A stretch of 64,000 bases of DNA from Beroe forskalii (Eukaryota; Ctenophora; Nuda; Beroida; Beroidae), in NCBI GenBank assembly GCA_011033025.1, contig WFMF01000368.1, positions 114,396 through 178,395 on the forward strand, in the 5' to 3' direction. Positions 33,541 through 45,918 of this stretch are shown here, piece by piece; the stretch's first letter is position 1, and the number at the start of each line of letters is the position of its first letter. The notes below the pieces were generated by a model that was not told the origin of the DNA, searched no databases, and was given only the letters and a program-made list of their open reading frames with translations. The position numbers and the translations under genes were made by a program.

Positions 33541-34770
33541 TCAGTATTTTTCTAATTCATTATTAAGTTTTTGCAACACGACGGAAAAATTATTTTGTTG
33601 CCTACTTGAAATCAGTAACGCCGCATATAAATAAATAAATATATAAATTAACAACACGCATTTATGTGGAGTAAAATTTTGGTGTTTACAAATTTGGTAG
33701 GTTGTAATTTGGGGATCTTTCTCAAGTCATTACTTTAGTTAACATATTATGATAATGACGTCATTTTGAACTTTCATGGTGGGTAAAAATATGGGGATTT
33801 TTCTGAAAAATCCCCAAATTACAACCTTTATAAATACACCTCCTAAGGTATATAGTAAGATAAGATTACTTGGCTTATGTACTGTTAAATTCATTTGGCC
33901 GTTATGACAACACAGATAGTCAATATCATCTTACTAATTACCTTAATAGAAAATCATGATATTAGACCGGGACCCGGGTTTTTTTTGATGCAATTTACAT
34001 CGTATTACTTCGTTTTCGTGGCTATTTTTGTCCAAATCCAAGAGGCCGGTCAAAATGGTTCAAGAATGATTCGATTTTTATCCATGGGGCCGGTTAAAGA
34101 AGCCCACTTAAAAAAGCCGGCTAAATAAAGGCCAATAAGATATTCTATTTCTATGCAAAACATAGTAAAGCACATTTGCGCGCTTCGTGATATCACTTCG
34201 TGTCTTCGTGAATGGATTTACTAAATGGCTGATATAAATTTTAAAAAATCGATCAACGATTGCTGTGAATGGATTATGATTTATCTAAAGCTACATTATG
34301 GCCGTGTCATAATTTCTACATATAATCAAGAAACAAAGCAGTTGCAATTGGAACTATTAGTACTATAGAATAAATGAGGCATTTTCTATTGCATGACAGG
34401 TATATTCACTTTCATGAAATTATATAGAAAGGTAACTTATTAACTTCATGAAACTACTGATTTGAACATTGATGAAATTGGATACAAAATATAACGATGT
34501 TAAAAAACTAAATCGTCATGGATATAATTATATTATTATATTCTCTTAAAAATACGACAAAAATTAGCAATACTAAGTAAGTGGCCATCAAACTAATATT
34601 AAATCAACAGTAATTAATCAACGAAAGGGCACTTTGTCAATAAAAATACAGTAGCTTCCGGTACCATTTCGAACTGCAGTTTTGTGTGCGCCGCGAAAGT
34701 TTATACGGCGTTAACTTTAAAGCGCATATAATCATGAATAACAGTATGCAGTGTAAGTCACTCACCAGCT
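33541..34770. other. Intergenic AT-rich sequence, nothing recognised
   Basis: No exon, RNA gene or array. A TGACGTCA octamer at about 33757 sits between the inverted GGGGATTTTTCTGAAAAATCC stretch and related flanking sequence, suggesting another small fold-back. Confidence 0.4.
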
Positions 34771-34783
34771 TGTGACTCAGAGT

Positions 34784-35160
34784 CACTTTCTAGTGACTCA
34801 CTTTCTAGTGACTCACTTTCTAGTGACTCACTTTCTAGTGACTCACTTTCTAGTGACTCACTTTCTAGACACTCACTTTCTAGTGACTCACTTTCTAGTG
34901 ACTCACTTTCTAGTGACTCACTTTCTAGTGACTCACTTTCTAGTGACTCACTTTCTAGTGACTCACTTTCTAGTGACTCACTTTCTAGTGACTCACTTTC
35001 TAGTGACTCACTTTCTAGTGACTCACTTTCTAGTGACTCACTTTCTAGTGACTCACTTTCTAGTTTCTAGTGACTCACTTTCTAGTGACTCACTTTCTAG
35101 TGACTCACTTTCTAGTGACTCACTTTCTAGTGACTCACTTTCTAGTGACTCACTTTCTAG
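34784..35160 (+). repeat. 15-bp array of AP-1-like sites, about 25 copies
   Basis: Near-perfect units of TAGTGACTCACTTTC, each containing the AP-1/TRE heptamer TGACTCA. One unit near 34869 has ACACTCA instead, and a slipped unit lies near 35065. Both ends are flanked by AGTCACTCACCAGCTNGTGA, so the array may have grown between two copies of that sequence. Confidence 0.95.
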
Positions 35161-35910
35161 TCACTCACCAGCTCGTGAGTCACTACCTAGAGACACTAGG
35201 AAGCGATTCACCAGCAAGTAACGGATTGTCCCGGATTGCGTAAGTGATTCACTTTGTACTATAGGTAGTAGCCCACGCCGTGCAGTCGCGCACACAAAAC
35301 TGCAGTTCGAACTGCCACTGTTCAAAAGAGGGTTGGTTTTCATATAAGCCTTCATATCGACTTCAGTTATCAGTACAAAGCAAAATTTATTTCACGGTAA
35401 AATGGAAATAGTTGAATATGGATGCTTCTACGAGAAACAGGACAGTTTTGCAGGCTCATTACAACCCCAGGGAAAATATCCTAATTTCAACTTCATCCAA
35501 AGTTACCAAAGTCCTAACCGTGCCCTCTTGAGCACCAATTCCCATTAAAGTTACCACAATTAAAGCAACCACAAATCAATTCCAGAGACTACATTTTCAC
35601 ACACAATCATACACTGAAATCAGCATAGATTTTCCATTATTTTACACATATGACATAATATTGAAATACAAGTTTCACTGCCCTCGCCTATCTGTAACAT
35701 TAACTAAGCATGCCTGATCGCCAGGCCTAAATCTATAAAACAAATCATTGGTATTTGACTTATGAGATTAGCAGTGGTACTCCAGTAGTTGAGTACTACT
35801 GGAGTATGGTGACCTTTTTTAAAGCGCGGCGTACTGCCTCGCGCTTGAGTACCTTTTCACGGTGCGTGATTAAAGCTTTACTATGTTTTGCCGGAAAAAG
35901 TACCCAAGCA
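35161..35910. other. Intergenic sequence with one hairpin
   Basis: A perfect 12-bp stem TACTCCAGTAGT/ACTACTGGAGTA with loop TGAGT lies at 35778-35806. Nothing else is recognised. Confidence 0.55.
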
Positions 35911-36728
35911 CGGCGTAATACGCCGCACCTGATAAGGCTGTGACAGCGTAATACGCTCCACCTGATAAGGCTGTGACGGCGTAATACGCCGCACCTAATA
36001 AGGCTGTGACGGCGTAATACGCTCCACCTGATAAGGCTGTGACGGCGTAATACGCCGCACCTGATAAGGTTGTGACGGCGTAATACGCCGCACCTGATAA
36101 GGCTGTGACGGCGTAATACGCTGCACCTGATAAGGTTGTGACGGCGCAATACGCCGCACCTGATAAGGCTGTGACGGCGTAATACGCCGCACTACGGCGT
36201 AATACGCCGCACCTGATAAGGCTGTGACGGCGTAATACGCCGCACCTGATAAGGTTGTGACGGCGTAATACGCCGCACCTGATAAGGTTGTGACGGCGTA
36301 ATACGCCGCACCTGATAAGGTTGTGACGGCGTAATACGCCGCACCTGATAAGGTTGTGACGGCGTAATACGCTGCACCTGATAAGGTTGTGACGGCGTAA
36401 TACGCTCCACCTGATAAGGTTGTGACGGCGTAATACGCCGCACCTGATAAGGTTGTGACGGCGTAATACGCCGCACCTGATAAGGTTGTGACGGCGTAAT
36501 ACGCCGCACCTGATAAGGCTGTGACGGCGTAATACGCCGCACCTAATAAGGTTGTGACGGCGTAATACGCCGCACCTGATAAGGCTGTGACGGCGTAATA
36601 CGCTGCACCTGATAAGGTTGTGACGGCGTAATACGCTCCACCTGATAAGGTTGTGACGGCGTAATACGCCGCACCTGATAAGGTTGTGACGGCGTAATAC
36701 GCCGCACCTGATAAGGTTGTGACGGCGT
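35911..36728 (+). repeat. 33-bp palindrome-cored array, about 25 copies
   Basis: Units read CGGCGTAATACGCCGCACCT then GATAAGGTTGTGA. The core GGCGTAATACGCC is an inverted repeat around a one-base centre, so each copy can form a short stem. Some units have CTCC or CTGC in place of CCGC, which breaks one arm. Thirty-three is a multiple of three, giving the long minus frame 35995-36744, which is not a gene. Confidence 0.95.
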
Positions 36729-37120
36729 GTTGTGTGCAGTACATCGGTCGAACGCTACACGTCGGGAGAGAGGCGGAAGCGACCTTGGAACGAGCGGAGT
36801 GTCCTTGTGTCGCTAAAGGGCGAGGTCGCTACTATACTGTATTAAAGCACAGCGAGCTTCTCTAATGGAGGTATTTTCTACCCGCCCTCTTCGTAGTCAG
36901 AGCGGATTTCTCGACCAATGAGCAACCACTAAATTCTTATAGCTTATCTTATCTGACACAAAAATCATGCCCAAATTATGGACCATCAACAATAATTGAA
37001 ACATGCTATGGCGTAAAACCAAAATTCTTGTCTCCTCAAACTATTAGATGACGTGAGTGCGAGTGACAATGGTCCGAAAGATGCAACGTAAGGCATATGT
37101 GGTTATGTTAAAGCTTGAAG
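36729..37120. other. Intergenic sequence, nothing recognised
   Basis: About 390 bp of unique sequence between two arrays. Confidence 0.4.
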
Positions 37121-37616
37121 TTAACACTTGTAACCATGGTAACGCATGACACTTGCAACCATGGTAACGCATGACACATGTAACCATGGTAACGCATGAC
37201 ACATGTAACCATGGTAACGCATGACACATGTAACCATGGTAACACATGACACTTGTAACCATGGTAACGCATGACACATGTAACCATGGTAACGCATGAC
37301 ACATGTAACCATGGTAACGCATGACACATGTAACCATGGTAACGCATGAAACATGTAACCATGGTAACGCTTGACACATGTAACCATGGTAACACATGAC
37401 ACATGTAACCATGGTAACGCATGACACTTGTAACCATGGTAACGCTTGACACATGTAACCATGGTAACACATGACACATGTAACCACGGTAACGCATGAC
37501 ACATGTAACCATGGTAACGCATGACACTTGTAACCATGGTAACGCATGACACTTGTAACCATGGTAACGCATGACACTTGCAACCATGGTAACACATGAC
37601 ACTTGTAACCATGGTA
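37121..37616 (-). repeat. 25-bp CCATGGTAAC minisatellite, about 20 copies
   Basis: Units read TAACCATGGTAACGCATGAC followed by ACATG. TAACCATGGTAAC is near-palindromic and one base from the RFX X-box pattern GTTNCCATGGNAAC. The equivalent array in copy 2 (42664-42946) has about 11 units. Confidence 0.95.
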
Positions 37617-38394
37617 AAGCGTGTGATATAACGCATCAATCATGCGTGACGCGTCATCTTGATCTACATAAGACTGACAGTACACATTATAGGAGCTATT
37701 AGTTTGGTCTTGCTGGGCGAGAGGGCGGTGCTGGGCGTCTGTTCCCGCCTGGGGGTGCAGGGGCTGGGCGGCTGAAACGAGAGCAGATTAGCGGACCTCA
37801 CAGAGAAAATATTTAGTGGAGAGAAAGCACGATATGATTTTCTTCAAAAAGTTGAGAATATCTTATGGTTCTGATTAGTGTAGATGTGTTCCGACATTAA
37901 TGTCTAAAAGATAATAGAAGCAAAAGAAGGTCCATAAGTAATAAGAATTTTTGATAAAGGATATGAAGAGTTATAAATAATAAAAATTTTTGATGAAGAG
38001 TTATAAATAATAAGAATTGTTGATGAAGGATTATGATTTCACTTTTCAGTAACATTTGACATGCATCAGGATAAAATCAAAAAAGAAAAAGTTGCATGAA
38101 ATAATTGGGGACAAAAAATGTCAGCAAAATATGAAAGTATGAAATTATAAATATTTTTCATTCAAGAAGGGGTGGGCTGAGTTGTAACTTGTTACATCAT
38201 AAACTTAAATGAATCGTAAGGCTTCATAAACAAGATGACGGTATCTACCGCAAGGTGAAAGTTTGTTGCTTTTAACGGATTCTTTTCAGTGACAAATATG
38301 CGGATCTGCAGTAGGTATTAATCATCAGTAGGTTTTAATCATCAGTAGGTATTATGGAATCTGGAGAGAACTGTACAACTGAACCTCGACTTAA

Positions 38395-38515
38395 AGCAAA
38401 CCCCATGGCCTCCGTCCATAGTTAAACATTTTTTCGCTTCAGCCATTTGTACAGTACAATGTAGTACAGCAGTACTGTAGTTCTTATCAGTGGTAAATCA
38501 TCACTGAAAAGAACT
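38395..38515. repeat. Dispersed ~110-bp repeat
   Basis: CATGGCCTCCGTCCATAGTT through TTCGCTTCAGCCATTTGTAC to TAGTTCTTATCAGTG also occurs at 43735-43858 (copy 2) and, inverted, at 59872-59968 beside the thrombospondin exons. It is therefore a genome-wide repeat that was present before the segment duplicated. Confidence 0.75.
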
Positions 38516-38785
38516 GGTAATCTTTTATCACTTCATGCAGTATGCACAAGACCATTAATTAAGTGTGAAAGGTAGTGGTGAGGTCGTGCCTATCGGACAT
38601 AATTATCACGGACTTTAAAGCCAAGAGTTCAGCATGCGTCTGTACCCAAGAAATTTGAAGATGAAATACTGGACTTAATTTTCACGGACTATAGGTCATA
38701 AGTATCACGGACATTAATGTTCTCGCTGAGGTGCTCCGCGTGACAGTAATTCCGCTCAATAAGTGTGTAATTAACCCGGCAGTGT

Positions 38786-38932
38786 CAAAGTTGCCTGACA
38801 CACTAAGTCGATAGCGGAATTCCACTAACTCAATAGTGGAATTCCACTAACTCAATAGTGGAATTCCACTAACTCGATAGTGGAATTCCACTAACTCGAA
38901 AGTGGAATTCCACTAAGTGTGTCGGGCAACTT
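38786..38932. repeat. Fold-back enclosing 22-bp palindromic repeats
   Basis: Outer arms are AAGTTGCCTGACACACTAAG and CTAAGTGTGTCGGGCAACTT. Between them are about five 22-bp units of GTGGAATTCCACTAACTCGA plus TA, each holding the 12-bp palindrome GTGGAATTCCAC. Copy 2 (45384-45549) has about six units. Confidence 0.85.
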
Positions 38933-39315
38933 AGATACTGCCTTGTTTTACTTCAACTTTAATTTCACGTTTTGAATCATTGAAACTTGACGCTTGAACC
39001 ACGCTAAAAGATGACGTCATGCACCATAATTCTGACAAAGTCTCTGTGAATTGATGATAGTGGATTTATGGCACACCTAGAGCAATAAACGCATTGTTCT
39101 AGGAGGAATAATAAGAAGTAAGATAAACCTCAGAAGTCGAGGAAGAGATTGACATTCGATAAAAAGACACAAAGCATAATTCTCACAAATAGTCATGACG
39201 TGAACATTCAGGGTAACATTCAGGTGTATGTCTTGTGATATTCATACATAATACGTATTTTAAAATATCATTGACGACCGAATTGTTGCCCGCTGCATCT
39301 CAGAATGGTTTCGTA

Positions 39316-40117
39316 AGCACCTGCCCTCATCAGAAAATCATGCGATCAACTCCCCAAACACCTGCCCTCATCAGAAAATCGTGCGATCAACTCCCCAAAC
39401 ACCTGCCCTCATCAGAAAATCATGCGATCAACTCCCCAAACACCTGCCCTCATCAGAAAATCATGCGATCAACTCCCCAAACACCTGCCCCTCATCAGAA
39501 AATCATGCGATCAACTCCCAAACACTGCCTTCATCAGAAAATCATGCGATCAACTCCCCAAACACCTGCCCTCATCAGAAAATCGTGCGATCAACTCCCC
39601 AAACACCTGCCCTCATTAGAAAATCATGCGATCAACTCCCCAAACACCTGCCCTCATCAGAAAATCATGCGATCACCTCCCCAAACACATGCCCTCATCA
39701 GAAAATCATGCGATCAACTCCCCAAACACCTGTCTTCATCAGAAAATCATGCGATCAACTCCCCAAACACCTGCCCTCATCAGAAAATCATGCGATCAAC
39801 TTCCCAAACACCTGCCCTCATCAGAAAATCGTGCGATCAACTTCCCAAACACCTGCCCTCATCAGAAAATCATGCGATCAACTCCCCAAACACCTGCCCT
39901 CATCAGAAAATCATGCGATCAACTCCCCAAACACCTGCCCTCATCAGAAAATCGTGCGATCAACTCCCCAAACACCTGCCCTCATCAGAAAATCATGCGA
40001 TCAACTCCCCAAGCACCTGCCCTCATCAGAAAATCATGCGATCAACTCCCCAAACACCTGCCCTCATCAGAAAGTCAACTCCCCAAACACCTGCGCTCAT
40101 CAGAAAGTCAACTCCCC
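39316..40117 (+). repeat. 41-bp minisatellite, about 20 copies
   Basis: Units read TCATCAGAAAATCATGCGAT, CAACTCCCCA and AACACCTGCCC. Since 41 is not a multiple of three, three + frames remain open and encode the same 41-residue period in rotation (for example 39235-40134). The strictly repeat-derived content and the absence of any exon structure argue against a gene. Confidence 0.95.
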
Positions 40118-41182
40118 ATGACCCCAAACGTTAATGAGCCTAGGCGAGTGACATTCGGTCGCCGATGCGATAATATTCATCACCCACATCAAATCCTAAA
40201 CTGGGTTTCCCATCAGCAAAAGCTCATCTTAGGAGCAACATTGAACTCTAGACCAAGGTTGGAGGAGGGTTTGACGTTAGCGGAGGGTTTCATGGGCACA
40301 AGAGGTACAGCACTTCTGTTATTACTGGGGAGAGGCGATTTGTTAGGATACAGGGATAAGGCATTTGTTAGGGATGGGGGATTTATTAGGGATAGGGGAT
40401 TTGTTAGGGGGATTTATTAGGGATAGGGGATTTGTTAGGGGGATTTATTAGGGATAGGGGATTTGTTAGGGGGATTAGGGATAGATTTGTTTTTATTAGG
40501 GATAGGGGATTTGTTAGAAGTTTATTAGAATAGGGGATTTAGGATAGAGGATTGAAATTTTTAAAGATAGATGATTTGTTAGGATAGGGGAGTTTTTAAA
40601 GATAGGGGATCTGTTAAGGATAGGTAATTTGTTAGGGATAGGGGATTTGTAAGGGATTATAGGGGAGATGTTAAAGATATGGGATTTATTAGGGATAGGG
40701 GATTTATTAGGGAAACGGAATTTGTTAGGGATATGGCATTGCTATAGCAACCCTTTAACAATGTAACGAACGTTAGAAACAGCTATATCAACCCTGTAAC
40801 AATGTGACAAATGTTAGAAGCGTTAACAACCCAGTAAGAATGTTTTAATCGAGACATTATAAACAGATGAACATTGTATTTAGTTTGTATAGTGTATACG
40901 TCAGTGAAAACAGCACATTTCCATGTTCACTTTCCATCACTTTCCATCACAGTGGATAGAAATTCTTCGTCTCTATGGAAACGAGCAAACGTAATATTTA
41001 GTATTTGGAGGGAAACGGAGAAGGCATAAGAAGACGAGAAATGGAGTTAAGATGATTTTCTACACAGGGAGACAAGAAAGTTCATCAGATATAAAAGATA
41101 TGGAAAGAATTCTATGATCCAAGATCAATGCCGCTTAAGGGGTAGGGAAACACATTAATTTCACCCAGTCCAAGATCAAATT

Positions 41183-41941
41183 TTTTCCCCAAAAAAAAAT
41201 TTCCCCAAAAAAAAAGGGTTTTTTTAAAAAATTTGGGGGGGTTTTGGGGTTTGGGGGTTTTTTAGGGGGAAAAAAACCCCCGGGTTTTTTTGGGGGGGGT
41301 TTTTTTTTAAGGGGGGGATTTTTGGGGGGTTTTTTTTTGGGTTTTGGGGGGTTTTTTGGGGGGGGGGGGGGGGAAAAAAAAAAGGGGGGGGAATTTTTGG
41401 GGGTTTAAAAAAGGGGATTTTTGGGGGAAAAAAAGGGGAAATTTTTTAAAATTTTTTTTGGGAAAAAGGGTTTTTGGGGGGGAAAAAATTGGGGGAATTT
41501 TAAAGGGAAAAAATTTTTGGGGGGGAAAAAATTTTTGATAAAATTTTTTTAAAAAAAAAAAAAAAATTTTTTTTAAAAAAATTTTTTGGGGGGTTTAAAA
41601 AATTTTTTTAAAAAAAAAATTTTTTAAAAAGGGGTTTTTGGGTTTTTAAAATTTTTATTTTGGGGGGGCCCTTTTTTTTTTAAAAAAAAAAAAAAAAAAC
41701 CTTTTTTTTCCCGGAAAATTTTTAAACCCCCAAAAAAAAAAAAGGGAAAAAAAAAATTTTTTTTTTAAAAAAAAATTTTCCCGGGCCAAAAAAAAAAAAA
41801 TTTTTCCCCAAAAAAAAAAAAATTTTTTTTAAAAACCAAAAAAAAAAAGGGGGGGCCCCCAAAAAAAAGGGGGGGAAAAAAGGGGGGGTTTTCCGGGAAA
41901 GGAAAAGGTTAAAAATTTAAAAAAAAGGGGAAAAAGGGGGG

Positions 41942-41972
<31 letters not shown>

Positions 41973-42663
41973 AATTAAAAAATTTAAAAAAAAAAAAAAA
42001 AAAAATTTTTTTTGGGGGGAAAAAAACTTAAAAAGGGGGGGGGTTTAAAAAAAATTTCCCAAAAAAAATTAAAACAAAACCTTTTAAAAAAAAAATTTAA
42101 AAAAAAAAATTTCCCCAAAAAAAAAAAAATTTAAAGGGCCCCAAAAAAAATTTTTTAGGGGCCCCCCCCCTTCCCCCTTTTCCCCCCCCGGGGGGGGGGG
42201 GGGGGGGGGGGAAAAAAGGTTTTTTGGGGGGGGTTTTAAAGGGGGGAAAAGGGGGTTTTTGGGGGGAAAAAATGGGTTAAAAAAAAAATTTTTAAAAAAA
42301 AAAAAGGGGGAAAAAAAAAAGGGGGGGGGAAAAGGGGGGGTTTTTTTAAGGGGTTAATTGGGGCCCAGGGTTTTGGGTTTTTTTGGGGGGGGGGGAAAAA
42401 GGGGGGGGGGGTTTTGGGGGGGTTTTTTTAAAAAAAAGGGGGGGGGGGGGGGAGGTTGGGGGGAAAAGGGGGAAATTTTAAAAAAAAAGGGGGGGGGCCC
42501 CCAAAAGGGGGGGGAGGGGAGGTTTGGGGGGTGGGTTTTGGGGGGGTTTTGGGGGTTTTTGGGGGGGTTTTTAAGGGGTTTTTCCCCCCTTTTTTTTTGG
42601 GGGAAACCCCCCCTTTTTTGGGGGGGGGGGGGGAGGGAAAATTTGGGGGGTTTTTGGGGGGGG
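41183..42663. other. Degenerate homopolymer mosaic between the duplicates
   Basis: About 1.48 kb of runs of A, T, G and C with the same texture as 488-1981, here richer in G and A. It starts within the tail of copy 1 and ends inside a GGGGGGCCATGG junction with the CCATGG array of copy 2. I infer unresolved consensus sequence used to bridge two contigs. The frames in it (41344-41538, 42354-42808) are meaningless. Confidence 0.78.
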
Positions 42664-44026
42664 GCCATGGTAACGCATGACACGTGTAACCATGGTAACG
42701 CATTAAACATGTAACCATGGTAACGCATGACACATGTGACCATGGTAACACATGACACATGTAACTATGGTAACACATGAAACATGTAACCATGGTAACA
42801 CATGACACATGTAACTATGGTAACACATGAAACATGTAACCATGGTAACGCATGACACGTGTAACCATGGTAACGCATGACACATGTAACCATGGTAACG
42901 CATGACATATGTAACCATGGTAACACAAGACATATGTAACCATAGTAAAGCGTGTGATATAACGCATCAATCATGCGTGACGCGTCATCTTGATCTACAT
43001 AAGACTGACAGTACACATTATAGGAGCTATTAGTTTGGTCTTGCTGGGCGAGAGGGCGGTGCTGGGCGTCTGTTCCCGCCTGGGGGTAGGGCCATGGCTG
43101 AAACGAGAGCAGATTAGCGGACCTCACAGAGAAAATATTTAGTGGAGAGAAAGCACGATATGATTTTCTTCAAAAAGTTGAGAATATCTTATGGTTCTGA
43201 GTGTAGATGTGTTCCGACATTAATGTTCAAGATAATAGAAGCAAAAAGAAGGTCCATAAGTAATAAGAATTTTTGATAAAGGATTATGAAGAGTTATAAA
43301 TAATAAAAATTTTTGATGAAGAGTTATAATAAGAATTGTTGATGAAGGATTATGATTTTACTTTTCAGTAACATTTGACATGCATCAGGATAAATCAAAA
43401 GAATAAGTTGCATGAAATAATTGGGGACAAAAATGTCAGCAAATCTGAAAGTATGAAATTATAAATATTTTTCATTCAAAGAAGGAATTGAGTTGTAACT
43501 TGTTACATCATAAACTTAAATGAATCGTAAGGCTTCATAAACAAGATGACGGTATCTACCGCAAGGTGAAAGTTTGTTGCTTTTAACGGATTCTTTTCAG
43601 TGAAAAATATGCAGATCTGCAGTAGGTATTAATCATCAGTAGGTTTTAATCATCAGTAGTTGTAAGACTTTCCATGCATATGGAATCTGGAGAGAACTGT
43701 ACAACTGAACCTCGACTTAAAGTAAACTAGCAAACCCCGTGGCCTCCGTCCATAGTTAAACATTTTTTCGCTTCAGCCATTTGTACAGTACAATGTAGTA
43801 CAGCAGTACTGTAGTTCTTATCAGTGGTAAATCATCACTGATAAGAACTGTTAATCTTTTATCACTTCATGCAGTATGCAGAAGACCATTAATTAAGTGT
43901 GAAAGGTAGTGGTGAGGTCTATCGGACATAATTATCACTGACTTTAAAGCGAAGAGTTCAGCGTCTGTACCCAAGAAATTTGAAGATGAAATACTGGACT
44001 TAATTTTCACGGACTATAGGTCATAA

Positions 44027-45288
44027 GGTCGTATGAAAGTATACCAATGACCCCCTGCTGACCCCCTACTGACCCCTAGCTGACCCCTGCTGACCCCTGG
44101 TGAACCCCTACTGACCCCTGGTGACCCCTGGTGAACCCCCCTACTGACCCCCCTACTGACCCCCTGCTGACCCCCCTATTGACCCCCCTGCTGACCCCTA
44201 CTGACCCCCTGGTGAGCCCCTGGTGACCCTCAGAACCCTGGTGACCCCTGTGAACCCCTGTGACCTGGTGACCCCTATTGACCCCTACTTTTGACTGTCT
44301 TGAACGACAGGGCCAGGACTGACCCGACCGATATGATTGACTTGTCACCCGTATGGCTGACCTGACTGACTTGAATAACTTAATCGAACCAACTTCACTT
44401 CTGACTGACATGACTGACATGACTGACATGACTGACATGACTGGGAATGACTGTCATGACTGACATGACTGACATGAACATGACTGACATGACTGACATG
44501 ACTGAAATGACTGACATGACTGACATGACTGACATGACTGACATGACTGACATGACTGACATGACTGACATGACATGACTGACATGACTGACATGACGAC
44601 ATGACCGACTGACATGACTGACATGACTGACATGACTGACATGACTGACATGACCGACATGACTGACATGACTGACATGACGACATGACTGACATGACTG
44701 ACATGACTGACATGACTGACATGACTGACATGACTGACTGACTGACATGACTGACATGACTGACATGACTGACATGACTGACATGACTGACATGACATGA
44801 CTTGATCAAAGTAACTTGACTTGAGTGGCTTGACTAATTTGGCTTGACTAACTTGACCAACTTGACCAACATGACCGACCTGACTGACCTGACTGACAGA
44901 ACTGACTTGAATGACTTGAATAACTTGACAAACGTGACTGTCCTGACTTATTTGACTGACTTGAATAACAGAATAACATAACGAACATGAAAAATATAAC
45001 TGACTCGTTTATGTTTTGAGCGTGCGTTTAGGGTGCCTTGATCGAGTGGCAATTGACCCAATAAAGCGTCATTATAAGGCTGAGTGCTATTTTAAATGCT
45101 TTTAAAACATTCATGATATATGTTAGAATTATGGGATCAGGAAGTGGTCAGTAGGGGGTCAGTAGGGGTCAGTAGGGGGTTCAGGGGTCAGTAGGGGTTC
45201 ACCAGGGGGTCAGTAGGGGGTCAGCAGGGGGTCAGTAGGGGGTCAGCTGGGGGTCAGCAGGGGGTCATTGGTATACTTTCATACGACC
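44027..45288. mobile_element. 1262-bp inverted-repeat transposon with 8-bp target duplication
   Basis: The termini begin GGTCGTATGAAAGTATACCA and are perfect inverted repeats for about 40 bp. The flanks are GGTCATAA on both sides (44019-44026 and 45289-45296); copy 1 has a single GGTCATAA at 38694-38701, the empty site. The interior is a CTGACCCC-type repeat (44045-44290), a TGACATGAC array (44400-44810), a degenerate TGACTTGA stretch, and the inverse GGGGTCAG repeat (45140-45270). No transposase frame. An 8-bp duplication fits hAT or related families; the superfamily is not proven. Confidence 0.88.
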
Positions 45289-45918
45289 GGTCATAAGTAT
45301 CACGGACATTAATGTTCTCGCTGAGGTGCTCCGCGTGACAGTAATTCCGCTCAATAAGTGTGTAATTAACCCGGCAGTGTCAAAGTTGCCTGACACACTA
45401 ACTCGATAGTGGAATTCCACTAACTCGATAGTGGAATTCCACTAACTTGATATTGGAATTCCACTAACTCGAAAGTTGAATTCCACTAACTCGATAGTGG
45501 AATTCCACTAACTCGAAAGTGGAATTCCACTAAGTGTGTCGGGCAACTTAGATACTGCCTTGTTTTACTTCAACTTTAATTCACGTTTTGAATCATTGAA
45601 ACTTGACGCTTGAACCACGCTAAAAGATGACGTCATGCACCATAATTCCGACAAAGTCTCTGTGAATTGATGATAGTGGATTTATGACACACCTAGAGCA
45701 ATAAACGCATTGTTCTAGGAGGAATAATAAGAAGTAAGATAAACCTCTGATGTCGAGGAAGAGATTGACATTCGATAAAAAGACACAAAGCATAATTCTC
45801 ACAAATAGTCATGACGTGAACATTCAGGTGTATGTCTTGTGATATTCATACATAATACGTATTTAAAAATATCATTGACGACCGAATTGTTGCCCGCTGC
45901 ATCTCAGAATGGTTTCGT

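Larger units (their letters stand above)
37121..41150 (+). repeat. Duplicated segment, copy 1
   Basis: Sequence after the 25-bp array (from about 37617) matches 42947-49150 almost base for base over all non-array parts, in the same order and orientation. It ends at about 41150, just before the homopolymer block. Order: X-box-like array, unique AT-rich sequence, a GAATTC fold-back, the 41-bp array and a GGATTTGTTAGGGATA-rich tail. No gene is recognised in it. Confidence 0.9.

Noticed and set aside
35911..36728. Bacterial REP-type palindromes or contamination
   Set aside because: Superficially similar GATAAGG and GCGTAATACGC strings, but head-to-tail 33-bp units in animal sequence do not match REP organisation.
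35995..37685. Minus-strand repeat proteins over the 33-bp and 25-bp arrays
   Set aside because: Repeat-derived; no flanking coding sequence or recognised domain.
44345..44809. MSVMSV/SCQSCQ repeat frames
   Set aside because: Translation of the TGACATGAC satellite inside the transposon; all three minus frames are open.
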